A stretch of DNA of 64,000 bases, from positions 682,001-746,000 of the forward strand of contig NZ_CP073714.1 of NCBI RefSeq assembly GCF_023101145.1, written 5' to 3'. Made by a program: the position numbers and the translations under genes. Under the pieces are notes generated by a model. It did not search any database and had not been told where the DNA came from. It saw only the letters and a list, made by a program, of their open reading frames with translations. Below are positions 41,244-49,794 of the stretch, in pieces (position 1 is the stretch's first letter; each line of letters opens with the position of its first letter). Origin of the DNA: Paenibacillus pabuli. GTDB taxonomy: Bacteria; Bacillota; Bacilli; Paenibacillales; Paenibacillaceae.

Positions 41244-41627
41244 ATGTTGGATGATAGTGAACTTCAGGTGCACTTCGCAGATCATGCAGCGCTGCTCGCA
41301 GCGCAGGCAACGTTGGAGGAACTGGGGTATAAGCCTTACCAGTCAGGACCACTCGAATTGTACATTCCTACAGATCGTCAGGATACGCAGTCCGCTGTGG
41401 AAATCGTACAGTCACACGGAGGCAGTGCCGTGTTTCTCTCCGAAACAGATGGATTGGACCAGTTTCATAATATTTCCATTCCAGCTCATCTCGTGAATGA
41501 AGATTGGAATGAAGGTTATGCGAGCGGAATGCAGGGAAGTAATCCCGAACAGGAGATGCACAACCGGGATGAAGATCCGACATTCGATGATTCAGTCGAT
41601 GGTTTCTCAGGCAGTGTGAAGGCGTAA
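41244..41627 (+). CDS. Hypothetical protein
   Basis: 127 residues from the ATG at 41244 (RBS AAGGAGG); the frame is open to 41205 without a ribosome site. Alternating helix and strand in the first half (LQVHFADHAALLAAQATLEELGYKPYQSGPLELYIPTDRQDTQSAVEIVQSHGG) suggests a ferredoxin-like alpha/beta fold, as in small ACT- or general-stress-like domains. An acidic tail follows (NPEQEMHNRDEDPTFDDSVDGF). No membrane segment. Its place after ecsAB may be incidental. Function unknown. Confidence 0.65.
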   Translation: MLDDSELQVHFADHAALLAAQATLEELGYKPYQSGPLELYIPTDRQDTQSAVEIVQSHGGSAVFLSETDGLDQFHNISIPAHLVNEDWNEGYASGMQGSNPEQEMHNRDEDPTFDDSVDGFSGSVKA

Positions 41628-41693
41628 ATACAGCATGGGCAACGATGCTGTTTGCCTTGTTGATTACAGTGATTCTGAATTGGCATAGATATC

Positions 41694-41740
41694 AAAAAAA
41701 CCTCGGAACCCCCACCGATAGCGGGATTTCGAGGTTTTTT
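41694..41740. terminator. Bidirectional terminator
   Basis: AAAAAAACCTCG / CGAGGTTTTTT stem with inner CCC / GGG, between convergent genes. Confidence 0.85.
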
Positions 41741-41811
41741 CATATTTATCTTATCTATCTTATCTAATATGGAAACGAGAATCGATTCATCAACGTCATG
41801 TCTTTAAGGCT

Positions 41812-43077
41812 TTAGCGAGTGTTTTTATACTCTGCAGCATGCATACCAGCCGTGTATCCCGTAGAGAAGGCGGCAGTAATATTATACCCTCCCGTGTAGC
41901 CATGAATATCCAGAACTTCACCGCAAAAGAATAGCCCCGGCAGCAGCTTGGATTCCATTGTTTTTGGGTATATTTCCTTAAGGTGAATTCCCCCGCCAGT
42001 AACAAAGGCTTCTTTGAGAGAACGAGTTCCGTCTGCTCGGAAAGTAAAACTCTTCATTAGCCCCACTAACGTTGTTAACATGCCTTTGGGAAAGTGGTGA
42101 AATGTGAGGTCTTCGCTGATTTCCGCTCGCTTCATTATCAATGGAATCATGCGCTCAGGAACCCACGTCTTGAGTATGTTTTTGACGGCCTTTCGGGACT
42201 CTTGCTCCAACACCTGTTGAACCTGGTTTTCCAGTGCACCAGCGGACAGCTCCGGGAATAGATCAATACTCATCGTGACTTGGGTGTTCCCGGTTTTCAT
42301 TTGCACCTTGCGAATGAACTGGCTGCAGCGAAGCGCGATCGGTCCTGATACGCCAAAATGGGTGAAGATCATATCACCACGATGGGAAATAACCGATTTA
42401 CCTTTGGCATCCAGAACAGATAACTCAACATCCCGCAAGGATAAACCTTGAAGTTCTTTGGATTGAATCCAGCTCTCGCCGGACACAATGGGCACTTCCG
42501 TCGGATAGAGCTCTGTAATTGTATGTCCAGCAGCTTCAGCCCAAGGATAACCATCCCCGGTTGATCCGGTTTGGGGGACAGATTTGCCCCCGGTAGCAAT
42601 AATAACAGAGCGTGAAAGTACTGTTGTGCCAGAAGCTAGCTTTACGCCCTGGACGTGTTGACCGTTCTGAATCAATTCCTTAACCGGCTGTTTGGTGCGA
42701 ATCTCTACCCCAAGGGAAACGATTTTGCCTACCAACGCATCAACGACCGTTTTGGCTTTGTCGGTTACCGGGAACATTCTCCCGTTATCCTCCTCTTTCA
42801 GGGCAATACCGAGATTTTCAAAAAAACGTATAATGCCCTGATTGTCCAGATTCTGAAATGAACTATACAAAAAGCGTCCATTGCCCGGAATGTGCCGAAT
42901 CAGTTCATCCGTCTCCTTGGCATTGGTTACATTGCAGCGACCGCCGCCAGAGATTCCGAGTTTGCGGCCGAGTTGATCGCCTTTATCCAGCAGAAGCACC
43001 GAGGCTCCATGCTCAGCAGCAGCAACACAGGCCATGAGGCCTGCAGATCCACCACCAATTACAATGACATCATACAT
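41812..43077 (-). CDS. NAD(P)/FAD-dependent oxidoreductase, HI0933/BaiN family
   Basis: 421 residues. FAD Rossmann IVIGGGSAGLMACVAAAEHGASVLLLDKGDQLGRKLGISGGGRCNVTNA, ATG-type motif VIIATGGKSVPQTGSTGDGYPWAEAAGH, and the closing AFVTGGGIHLKEIYPKTMESKLLPGLFFCGEVLDIHGYTGGYNITAAFSTGYTAG. These define the HI0933-like flavoproteins (YtfP/BaiN type). The family is widespread but without a firmly known reaction in Bacillales. Monocistronic, minus strand, convergent with the gene at 41244. Confidence 0.85.
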   Translation of the reverse strand: MYDVIVIGGGSAGLMACVAAAEHGASVLLLDKGDQLGRKLGISGGGRCNVTNAKETDELIRHIPGNGRFLYSSFQNLDNQGIIRFFENLGIALKEEDNGRMFPVTDKAKTVVDALVGKIVSLGVEIRTKQPVKELIQNGQHVQGVKLASGTTVLSRSVIIATGGKSVPQTGSTGDGYPWAEAAGHTITELYPTEVPIVSGESWIQSKELQGLSLRDVELSVLDAKGKSVISHRGDMIFTHFGVSGPIALRCSQFIRKVQMKTGNTQVTMSIDLFPELSAGALENQVQQVLEQESRKAVKNILKTWVPERMIPLIMKRAEISEDLTFHHFPKGMLTTLVGLMKSFTFRADGTRSLKEAFVTGGGIHLKEIYPKTMESKLLPGLFFCGEVLDIHGYTGGYNITAAFSTGYTAGMHAAEYKNTR

Positions 43078-43273
43078 GCTTTATTACCCTCTTTTTTCAT
43101 TGATTTTGTCTGTTTTCCGAAACTTCTGTCTACTCCTGCCTGTTTATGAAACAATTCAAATGTATTAGCAGTTCTACTATGCTGTCTTAAGGGATATATT
43201 GTAATATACTGTCGCCTATGTTTTAATCAGAAATACATGAGGGAATGTGCAGGCAGAGGAGGGAGATGGGGTT

Positions 43274-44968
43274 GTGGTTGCGTTAAAGGACATTCTTTTA
43301 CAAATACTGCTTGCAGGAGCTGCGGTTTTCCTGATTCCATTATTTCACTTGGGGCTCTATAGGCAAGCCGCCGCCAAGGCAGGGTATCATTGGATGGTAC
43401 AGATCAGTTTTGCCATGACCAGTGTGGTGAGCATGTTGTTGTGTCTGCTTTTTGCTCACTATGGAAGCCCTGTGTCATTTCCCATCTCCTTGGGCGTTGT
43501 GCCCTTGACTCTCGTCATATTGTATTGCAGGCCTCGAATAGGCCTAACGCTGTCTCTTCTACAGTTACTCTTCTATTTTCTCTTTGCGCATCCCTATAAT
43601 TTGTACGGATTTCTACTTCAAACGGGCATTCTTCTCTATCCTATTGTATGGTTGTCAGCCACACGATTCAAGCATTATACACGTTCAAGAAAAATGGGAA
43701 CCGTGATTGCCCTCATTACGGCCGAGCTGGTTGTAGCCAATGTATTATATATTCCATTCATGGCAAGCCAGCCAACTTTCTCAATAGTACAGTGGGTACT
43801 TACAGCTCTAGGTTATACGCTTGGCGCAATTCTTGCCGGAAGTCTTAGTATGCTCTGGATTGAACAGATGCAACATCACCGGGGACTTGAGCAACATCTA
43901 TCCGAAGTTCATCATAGATACATAGCCGAAACCGAGAAGCTTAACCAAATTTTGAATGCCGTTCCTTTATCGATAGCGACTGTAGATAAGGAGGGAACCG
44001 TGCAGTTCGTTAATGATACCATGGTGCAAACGGCGCGGGATCAACTGCCTTGCACAACAACGCCGGATTTGGTTGGGCAACCTGTGAGCCAATTTGTTGA
44101 ACAAGCACAGGCAGACAAGATGGAGAACAGTATCCGCAAAGCCATTGTCCATGGAGAAGTGAGTGGGCTGACAGTACGTTATGGTTCAAATGTGTTTCAG
44201 TCCCGTGCAGTTCCCATCTACTCGTTTTCAGAAGAACTGCCAAGAGAGGCTATAGGGGCAATGCTGATCATCCAGGATATCACTGAGCTTGAAATGCTGC
44301 GAAGTGAGCTTGATAATGTGGATCGCCTCAGTCTTGTAGGTCAAATGGCGGCAAGTATTACCCATGAGGTACGGAATCCGATGGCGGTTGTGCGTGGTTT
44401 CCTTCAATTGATGCAGGAAAAGAGTCCTGAGACTCTGGATCACTATTACCGAATCGTTCTGGAAGAGCTTGATCGGGCGAACAGCATTATTAATGATTTT
44501 CTGTCATTGGCTCAGAATCGAATTGCCGAGAAAGAAGAATCCCAACTGCATGATATCATCCATGAACTAAGTCCATTGCTATGGGCGGATGCGAATCTGC
44601 GTGGTCAGAGTATTGAATTTATGCTGGATCATAATATACCCAAGTTGCATCTCAATTCAAAAGAAATCAAACAGGTGGTTCTTAATCTGGCTCGTAACGG
44701 CATGGAAGCCATGAATGAAAAAGGGGTGCTTACCCTTGAGACACGGTTGGTGGATGATACCGTGGAACTGCGTGTGCGAGATACAGGCACGGGTATCCCC
44801 AGAGTGAAGCAGGAGAAATTGTTCGAACCTTTTTTTACGACCAAGGCGAAAGGAACCGGACTGGGATTATCCATGTGTCTGAGCATTGTTGAGCGGCATA
44901 ATGGAACTATTAGCATCGAATCGGAGGAAGGCCAGGGTACGACGTTCAAGGTTGCATTTCAACGTTGA
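43274..44968 (+). CDS. Orphan membrane sensor histidine kinase, KinB-like
   Basis: 564 residues from a GTG at 43274 (GAGGAGGGAG 8 nt upstream); the earlier GTG at 43247 overlaps that site. Six membrane helices in the first 200 residues, then a PAS domain (LNQILNAVPLSIATVDKEGTVQFVNDTMV), HisKA with MAASITHEVRNPMAVVRGFLQLMQEK (phospho-His364), and HATPase_c with N box LNLARNGMEAM, DTGTGIP, FTTKAKGTGLGLS. No response-regulator gene is adjacent. The H-box sequence and topology resemble Bacillus sporulation kinases (KinB/KinD), so the likely partner is a Spo0F-type protein encoded elsewhere. Confidence 0.85.
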   Translation: MVALKDILLQILLAGAAVFLIPLFHLGLYRQAAAKAGYHWMVQISFAMTSVVSMLLCLLFAHYGSPVSFPISLGVVPLTLVILYCRPRIGLTLSLLQLLFYFLFAHPYNLYGFLLQTGILLYPIVWLSATRFKHYTRSRKMGTVIALITAELVVANVLYIPFMASQPTFSIVQWVLTALGYTLGAILAGSLSMLWIEQMQHHRGLEQHLSEVHHRYIAETEKLNQILNAVPLSIATVDKEGTVQFVNDTMVQTARDQLPCTTTPDLVGQPVSQFVEQAQADKMENSIRKAIVHGEVSGLTVRYGSNVFQSRAVPIYSFSEELPREAIGAMLIIQDITELEMLRSELDNVDRLSLVGQMAASITHEVRNPMAVVRGFLQLMQEKSPETLDHYYRIVLEELDRANSIINDFLSLAQNRIAEKEESQLHDIIHELSPLLWADANLRGQSIEFMLDHNIPKLHLNSKEIKQVVLNLARNGMEAMNEKGVLTLETRLVDDTVELRVRDTGTGIPRVKQEKLFEPFFTTKAKGTGLGLSMCLSIVERHNGTISIESEEGQGTTFKVAFQR

Positions 44969-45042
44969 ACTTCAAGCATGTTTTGCCAAGGAATGAGACA
45001 TAATATTGAAGGAGAAGCCTTTCCGCAGGCGGTGTTTGAACC

Positions 45043-45070
45043 TTGCTTTCATTGATTAGGGATGTATAAT
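45043..45070 (+). promoter_or_regulatory. Promoter of bacilliredoxin gene
   Basis: -35 TTGCTT (45043-45048), 16-bp spacer, -10 TATAAT (45065-45070). It leaves a 66-nt leader to the ATG at 45137. Confidence 0.5.
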
Positions 45071-45136
45071 AGGAATAGCACAAAAGCATTTAATTTTTTA
45101 AATAATAGAACTCAAATGTTTAAGGAGTGAAACCGA

Positions 45137-45571
45137 ATGTCTATGTCATTTGATCAATACATGAAAGATATGGTTCAACCGATGCGGGATGATTTGACTC
45201 GTTTGGGAATTCAGGAGCTGCGTACACCAGAAGAAGTTGAAGCAAGTCTGCCGGATGCCAAAGGTACAGCTTTGGTTGTTATTAACTCCGTCTGCGGGTG
45301 TGCGGCAGGTCAATGCCGCCCAGGTGTAGCCGAAGCATTACAGCATGATATCACACCAGACCACCTGTACACGGTATTTGCTGGTCAGGATAAGGAAGCT
45401 ACAGCGAAAGCACGTGAATACTTTGCACCGTATCCTCCATCTTCACCTTCCATCGCTCTGATGAAAGATGGAGAACTCGTTCACTTTATTGAGCGTCATC
45501 AAGTGGAAGACCGTTCTGCAGCGGAAATTGCGGCTGAGCTCACAAGTGCGTTTGACCGTTATTGCCGTTAA
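45137..45571 (+). CDS. BrxA/BrxB family bacilliredoxin
   Basis: 144 residues. The family CGC redox motif occurs in VVINSVCGCAAGQCRPG near residue 53, with the flanking MVQPMRDDLTRLGIQEL and PSIALMKDGELVHFIERHQVEDRSAAEIAAEL conserved. Bacilliredoxins remove bacillithiol from oxidised protein thiols in Firmicutes, so the organism probably makes bacillithiol. The sequence does not separate BrxA (YphP) from BrxB (YqiW). RBS AAGGAG. Monocistronic with a terminator at 45585. Confidence 0.9.
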   Translation: MSMSFDQYMKDMVQPMRDDLTRLGIQELRTPEEVEASLPDAKGTALVVINSVCGCAAGQCRPGVAEALQHDITPDHLYTVFAGQDKEATAKAREYFAPYPPSSPSIALMKDGELVHFIERHQVEDRSAAEIAAELTSAFDRYCR

Positions 45572-45584
45572 TCAGCTCAAAGAG

Positions 45585-45621
45585 CGCCCCGCCCTTCGGA
45601 TGACCGATGCCGGGGCGTTTC
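45585..45621 (+). terminator. Terminator after bacilliredoxin gene
   Basis: CGCCCCG / CGGGGCG stem followed by TTTCATTTT. Confidence 0.7.
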
Positions 45622-45708
45622 ATTTTGGGTGGATAGGGTTATTGAACCATTCGGACCTTTCAAAATGGACATCAAATTTCATTAATTTAGAAACGGGGTG
45701 GATGAACG

Positions 45709-46518
45709 ATGAGTTTGCAACAACAGATCATCGCTGAATTGAAGGTTAAACCACGCATTAATGAAGAAGAGGAAGTGCGCAAGCGCGTTGACTTTCTGAA
45801 AACGTATGTAAAAAATGCCGGTACCAAGGGGCTGCTGATCGCGATCAGTGGTGGTATTGACAGTGCAGTAGCTACGGCGCTTTGCAAAAAAGCTACGGAC
45901 GAACTTACAGCAGAAGAGAATAAGGAATACAAAACGCTTGGTGTATTCCAGCCTTATGGTGAGCAATCCGACATTGACCATAGCTATGCTGTAGCCAAAG
46001 CCTATGATCTGAAACATGTCGTGGAAACAAACATCGAAGATGCAGTTAACGAGATTGCACTCGAAGTGGAGCAAGGTTTCAAATCCATGGGCAGCCCGCG
46101 TCATATGACCCACCAAGGTAAAGGGAACGTGAAAGCAAGAACACGCATGGTCATGCAATACGCTCTGTCCTTTGAGGAAAACCTGTTGGTTGTTGGAACA
46201 GACCATGCTTCTGAAGCAATCACTGGCTTTTACACCAAATGGGGTGACGGCGCCGTGGATATTACACCACTGAGCAGCCTGAACAAACGTCAAGTACGTC
46301 AGCTGGCTGCGTATTTGAACGTGCCACAGGCCATTTTGGACAAGGCTCCATCAGCAGGACTCTGGGAAGGCCAAACCGATGAAGACGAATTGGGCATTTC
46401 CTATGAAGCGAACAGTGACTATCTGGAAGGCAAACAGATTGATCCGGCTGCACAGGAGCGTCTTGAAGCATTCTACACACGTACACATCACAAACGTAAT
46501 GCCATTCCTGGTATCTAA
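45709..46518 (+). CDS. nadE: NH3-dependent NAD+ synthetase
   Basis: 269 residues, the length of Bacillus NadE. P-loop LLIAISGGIDSAVATALC binds ATP pyrophosphate; GNVKARTRMVMQYALSFEENLLVVGTDHASEAITGFYTKWGDGAVDITPLSSLNKRQVRQLAAYLNVP and LWEGQTDEDELGISYEANSDYLEG complete the family pattern. No glutaminase domain is fused, so ammonia is the nitrogen donor. It makes NAD from deamido-NAD. The start ATG follows GGGGTGG. Monocistronic and convergent with the hydrolase gene at 46662. Confidence 0.95.
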   Translation: MSLQQQIIAELKVKPRINEEEEVRKRVDFLKTYVKNAGTKGLLIAISGGIDSAVATALCKKATDELTAEENKEYKTLGVFQPYGEQSDIDHSYAVAKAYDLKHVVETNIEDAVNEIALEVEQGFKSMGSPRHMTHQGKGNVKARTRMVMQYALSFEENLLVVGTDHASEAITGFYTKWGDGAVDITPLSSLNKRQVRQLAAYLNVPQAILDKAPSAGLWEGQTDEDELGISYEANSDYLEGKQIDPAAQERLEAFYTRTHHKRNAIPGI

Positions 46519-46568
46519 TATGGAAGGCATGCATGCCATGATATGGACAATGCAAGCATCTGAACAGA

Positions 46569-46603
46569 AAAGAGTCACTGCATAAGGCAGCGACTCTTTT
46601 TGT
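46569..46603. terminator. Terminator between nadE and hydrolase gene
   Basis: AAAGAGTC-a-CTGC / GGCAG-c-GACTCTTT stem, then TTG; A-rich on the other side. Confidence 0.8.
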
Positions 46604-46661
46604 CATGCTGATTGTTTTATTTGCAGCAAGAACACGAGAGCTAGTCGAGAAGAAGACGGGA

Positions 46662-47477
46662 CTAGTTACTCCAAATATCGATCTGGCGAAGCGTTTCGGT
46701 TATCGCCTGCTCAAGCTGCGGCGTAGATTCCTTGAATGGATGCACAGTATTGAAAGTATGATTTCCTCCGGGAATCTGGTGCCACGGGATATCTGGGCGA
46801 GCTTGAACCAGTGCGGCCGACCCGTCACGCAGCCGTTTGCCATCCTCTGTTCCCTGAATAAGTGCCACACGCAGAGGGGAAGAGGCCAAGCGATCAATGA
46901 TGGCGTAACGATCCTGATTCTTGTCCAGATCTTCCAGAATGGACACGTCCAGAGGCATCTGCTGGCCGGTTCGCCCATTCGTGACATGGCTGCGGCCTTG
47001 TGTGCGCATCTCTTCTTTTTGTTCAGCGGTAAAGAGATCGAGGTTGGTTACACCATTCCAGGAAATTACGCCTGCAATCTGTTCAGGATGATCCAGCGCG
47101 TACACGAGACTTACGCCTGCGCCGCGGCTGTGTCCAATTAGGACTACCGGCAGTCCGTGAAGTTCCGGCTGTGTGGACACATAATCAAGCAGCGTTTCCA
47201 AGTCGGCAAGCTCGCGGCTGTAGGTATTGACTGCAAACTTTTCAAGTTCAGAAAATTGCTCCAGATCTTCTCCAACACCGTTGTGAGAGAAATTAAAGGT
47301 CAGTACGTGATAGTTCTCGCTTAGCTGCGATGCAGCGTAGGGGAACATGCCCCAGTCTTTGAAGCCTTTGTAACCGTGAGCCAGAATAATGATTCCTTGA
47401 GCAGGTTGCCGTGCAGTGAATATATTTCCGCGAATGACGGCATCTCCGCCAGCAGGCAATTCAAATGCTGTGGACAT
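46662..47477 (-). CDS. Alpha/beta hydrolase (serine esterase-like)
   Basis: 271 residues. Oxyanion segment IIILAHGYKGFKDWGMFPYAA, nucleophile elbow VVLIGHSRGAGVSLVYALDHP (Ser in GHSRG), a late acidic segment VALIQGTEDGKR, and a catalytic His in IPGGNHTFNTVHPF make a complete triad. It has no signal peptide, so it acts in the cytoplasm. Similar proteins are annotated as dienelactone-hydrolase-like or S-formylglutathione-type esterases; the substrate is not deducible. RBS AGGAGG. Confidence 0.85.
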   Translation of the reverse strand: MSTAFELPAGGDAVIRGNIFTARQPAQGIIILAHGYKGFKDWGMFPYAASQLSENYHVLTFNFSHNGVGEDLEQFSELEKFAVNTYSRELADLETLLDYVSTQPELHGLPVVLIGHSRGAGVSLVYALDHPEQIAGVISWNGVTNLDLFTAEQKEEMRTQGRSHVTNGRTGQQMPLDVSILEDLDKNQDRYAIIDRLASSPLRVALIQGTEDGKRLRDGSAALVQARPDIPWHQIPGGNHTFNTVHPFKESTPQLEQAITETLRQIDIWSN

Positions 47478-47663
47478 ATCTTATTCCTCCTATAGTTCCA
47501 TCTATTGCTGATTCATATTTTAACATAAATGGTAATGTGCACGAAGGTACTCGCATCCGTGCGCGCCTCCTGCTACAATAGAATACGTGTTCGGATAAGT
47601 TACGGATCTGAAGAACGAATGGAGAACGTTTATAGCATAAAAGGTTAAGCGGGTGAAGCGTTG

Positions 47664-48089
47664 ATGATATATGGCATTGGAAACGACGTACTGGAGATTG
47701 GACGGATGAGCAAGCTGTTGTCCGGTCGCCATGCTGAAGCGTTTATGAAGCGAATTTTAACGCATGCAGAGCGGGAGATTGCGGATCAGCGGGGAAAACG
47801 GATGGTAGAGTTTGTATCCGGTCGGTTCGCGGCAAAGGAAGCAGTGTCCAAGGCGTTTGGCTGCGGCATTGGAAGCGTGATGAGTTTTACCGATATCGAA
47901 GTGCTGCCTGATGACAAAGGACGTCCGGTTGCCACACTGTCTAATGCAGCATGGGAACGACTGCAGCTGCCATACGGCAAACAGTATGAGCTTCATTTGA
48001 GCATTACGCACCAGACGGAGCTGGCTGCGGCCTTTGCCATTGTAGAGCAGATGGGAAGTAGTTTGCGAGGAACGGAACAGCAACAATAA
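47664..48089 (+). CDS. acpS: Holo-[acyl-carrier-protein] synthase
   Basis: 141 residues from the ATG at 47664 (RBS GGGTGAAG; a TTG three bases earlier is possible). AcpS signature: YGIGNDVLEIGRM with the Mg-binding Asp, FVSGRFAAKEAVSKAFGCGIG with the second metal ligand Glu, and LHLSITHQTELAAAFAIVE. It transfers 4-phosphopantetheine from CoA to ACP for fatty acid synthesis. The C-terminal ~15 residues (MGSSLRGTEQQQ) extend beyond the usual end. mutY follows 51 nt downstream, probably co-transcribed. Confidence 0.95.
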   Translation: MIYGIGNDVLEIGRMSKLLSGRHAEAFMKRILTHAEREIADQRGKRMVEFVSGRFAAKEAVSKAFGCGIGSVMSFTDIEVLPDDKGRPVATLSNAAWERLQLPYGKQYELHLSITHQTELAAAFAIVEQMGSSLRGTEQQQ

Positions 48090-48140
48090 GGGAATGAAAA
48101 ACGGGAAGAACTTAGCACGGTAACGGGAGAGGACGGGAAT

Positions 48141-49493
48141 ATGGGTTTATTGGAACAGAAACGACATTTCAGCGTGAATTTGCTGGACTGGTATATGGTC
48201 AACAGACGGGATTTGCCGTGGCGTCGCCACAACAATCCTTATTTTACGTGGGTATCGGAGATTATGCTGCAGCAGACTCGGGTGGATACGGTGATTCCGT
48301 ATTTCAACCGTTTTATTGGGAATTTCCCGACTGTGCAGGCTCTGGCTGAAGCACCGGAAGAAGAGGTTTTGAAAAATTGGGAGGGGCTCGGATATTATTC
48401 GCGTGCCCGTAACCTTCAGGCGGCTGCCAGACAAGTCATGGAATTGCACGGTGGGGAGATGCCGCAGGACAAGCAGGCAGTCTTTGCGTTAAAAGGAGTG
48501 GGCCCGTATACAGCCGGGGCCATTCTCAGCATTGCCTTCAACCAGCCGCAGCCAGCGGTGGATGGCAATGTGATGCGGGTCCTGTCCCGATACTTCCTCA
48601 TTGATGAGGACATTATGAAGGGCAGCACCCGGGTGTTGATGGAAGAGCTCGCGGGAGAGCTCATTCCGGAAGGGCGTGCGCGTGATTTCAATCAGGCGCT
48701 GATGGAACTTGGCGCGCTGGTGTGCACGCCCAAAGCGCCGCACTGCCTGACTTGCCCGGTCATGGAGCAATGTTCCGGCCGCATCGCCGGACGGGAGCTC
48801 ACGCTGCCGGTCAAGACCAAGGCGAAGCCGCCGCGCCCTGAGCAGCGGCTGGTCGCCATTGTGGAGGGCCGCGGTGCCCATCGCGGCCGTGTACTTGTGC
48901 GCCAGCGCCCAGCGACGGGCCTGTTGGCCCGCATGTGGGAGCTGCCGCATGTGCTGGCGGCGCCCGTCGCAGCCGGCAAGGCGGCGGGGCCGCTGGCCGA
49001 TGAGCGTGCCATGGCTTTGCTGGCCGGCAGTCTGTGGGCGGAAGGCTTCGCTGCCCGCCCGGAAGCGCTGGCTACCCATGCGGAGCATGTGTTCAGCCAC
49101 ATCGTCTGGAGCCTGCAGGTGTACAAGTGCACCGAGCAGGACCAGAGTAACGAGCTTCCGCTAATCGCCGCGGAAGCCAGAGCCGCCTACGATGCACAGG
49201 CTGCTGCCAAAGAAAGCACTGCTTCAGCCGAATCCAGGCCTTCCGCAGCCCAAGCATCGGAGTCAGGCATCACCGATGCAGCCAATATCTCAGGCTCGCT
49301 TGATGAGCAGGACGAGCCGTTGTCAGTCTTTGCCGCAAGTAGCCTGGGCGGTGATGTACTGACAGGTAAAGGCGATGGCTTGACCTACCGCTGGATCGGT
49401 CCGGAAGACATGGACAAGATGGCATTCCCGAACATATTTCTGAAGCTGATCAGCAGTTATTTTGCCGGAGCTTATGGTCATGTGAATGAATAA
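48141..49493 (+). CDS. mutY: A/G-specific adenine glycosylase MutY, with inserted linker
   Basis: 450 residues, about 80 longer than Bacillus MutY. N-terminal catalytic domain: DLPWRRHNNPYFTWVSEIMLQQTRVDTVIPYF (Glu and Gln-Gln motif), HhH LKGVGPYTAGAILSIAFNQPQPAVDGNVMRVLSR (catalytic Asp), and the [4Fe-4S] Cys set C-x6-C-x2-C-x5-C in VCTPKAPHCLTCPVMEQCSG. The C-terminal NUDIX-like 8-oxoG-recognition domain is split between FSHIVWSLQVYKC and LTYRWIGPEDM by about 75 low-complexity Ala/Ser/Glu-rich residues. It removes A opposite 8-oxoG. The segment from about 48700 to 49130 is markedly GC-rich compared with the first half. Confidence 0.95.
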   Translation: MGLLEQKRHFSVNLLDWYMVNRRDLPWRRHNNPYFTWVSEIMLQQTRVDTVIPYFNRFIGNFPTVQALAEAPEEEVLKNWEGLGYYSRARNLQAAARQVMELHGGEMPQDKQAVFALKGVGPYTAGAILSIAFNQPQPAVDGNVMRVLSRYFLIDEDIMKGSTRVLMEELAGELIPEGRARDFNQALMELGALVCTPKAPHCLTCPVMEQCSGRIAGRELTLPVKTKAKPPRPEQRLVAIVEGRGAHRGRVLVRQRPATGLLARMWELPHVLAAPVAAGKAAGPLADERAMALLAGSLWAEGFAARPEALATHAEHVFSHIVWSLQVYKCTEQDQSNELPLIAAEARAAYDAQAAAKESTASAESRPSAAQASESGITDAANISGSLDEQDEPLSVFAASSLGGDVLTGKGDGLTYRWIGPEDMDKMAFPNIFLKLISSYFAGAYGHVNE

Positions 49494-49554
49494 ATGGGGC
49501 AGCTAACGAACTCCAGAGGTCTTATCATGTGGATAAACCACAATTATAAATTCT

Positions 49555-49648
49555 AACGAACCTGAGTGACGTTATTATAGCCAAATCAACCCAAAAGTGC
49601 GTACCAAAGCCCATATTTTGGGAAATAGCTACTCTGAGATTCGTTAGG
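49555..49648. repeat. Short interspersed repeat, copy B, flanked by further half-sites
   Basis: About 95 bp between imperfect inverted arms TAACGAACCTGAGTGACGTT and AATAGCTACTCTGAGATTCG (then TTAG). It is the counterpart of copy A at 18249-18345. Additional arm-like sequences flank it: CTAACGAACTCCAGAGG at 49507-49523 and GGTTCGTTAG at 49688-49697, as if one element lies inside another. No ORF. Confidence 0.55.
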
Positions 49649-49733
49649 TTCGCGATACGATGAAATATAGAGCAATAGCGTGCCCTTGGTTCGTTAGAAA
49701 AAAACATCTATTAACTATAACTATAGCGATAGC

Positions 49734-49777
49734 AAAAAAAGAGCCTGATCCGGTCGTGTTGACCGAATCAGGCTCTT
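49734..49777 (-). terminator. Terminator of sodA
   Basis: On the minus strand: AAGAGCCTGAT-t-CGGTC / GACCG-g-ATCAGGCTCTT stem followed by T7 (plus-strand A-run 49734-49740). Confidence 0.9.
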
Positions 49778-49794
49778 CTATTATGCTGGCAGTC

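Noticed and set aside
46605-47141. 178-codon plus-strand frame opposite the hydrolase gene
   Set aside because: It is antisense to a hydrolase with a complete catalytic triad.
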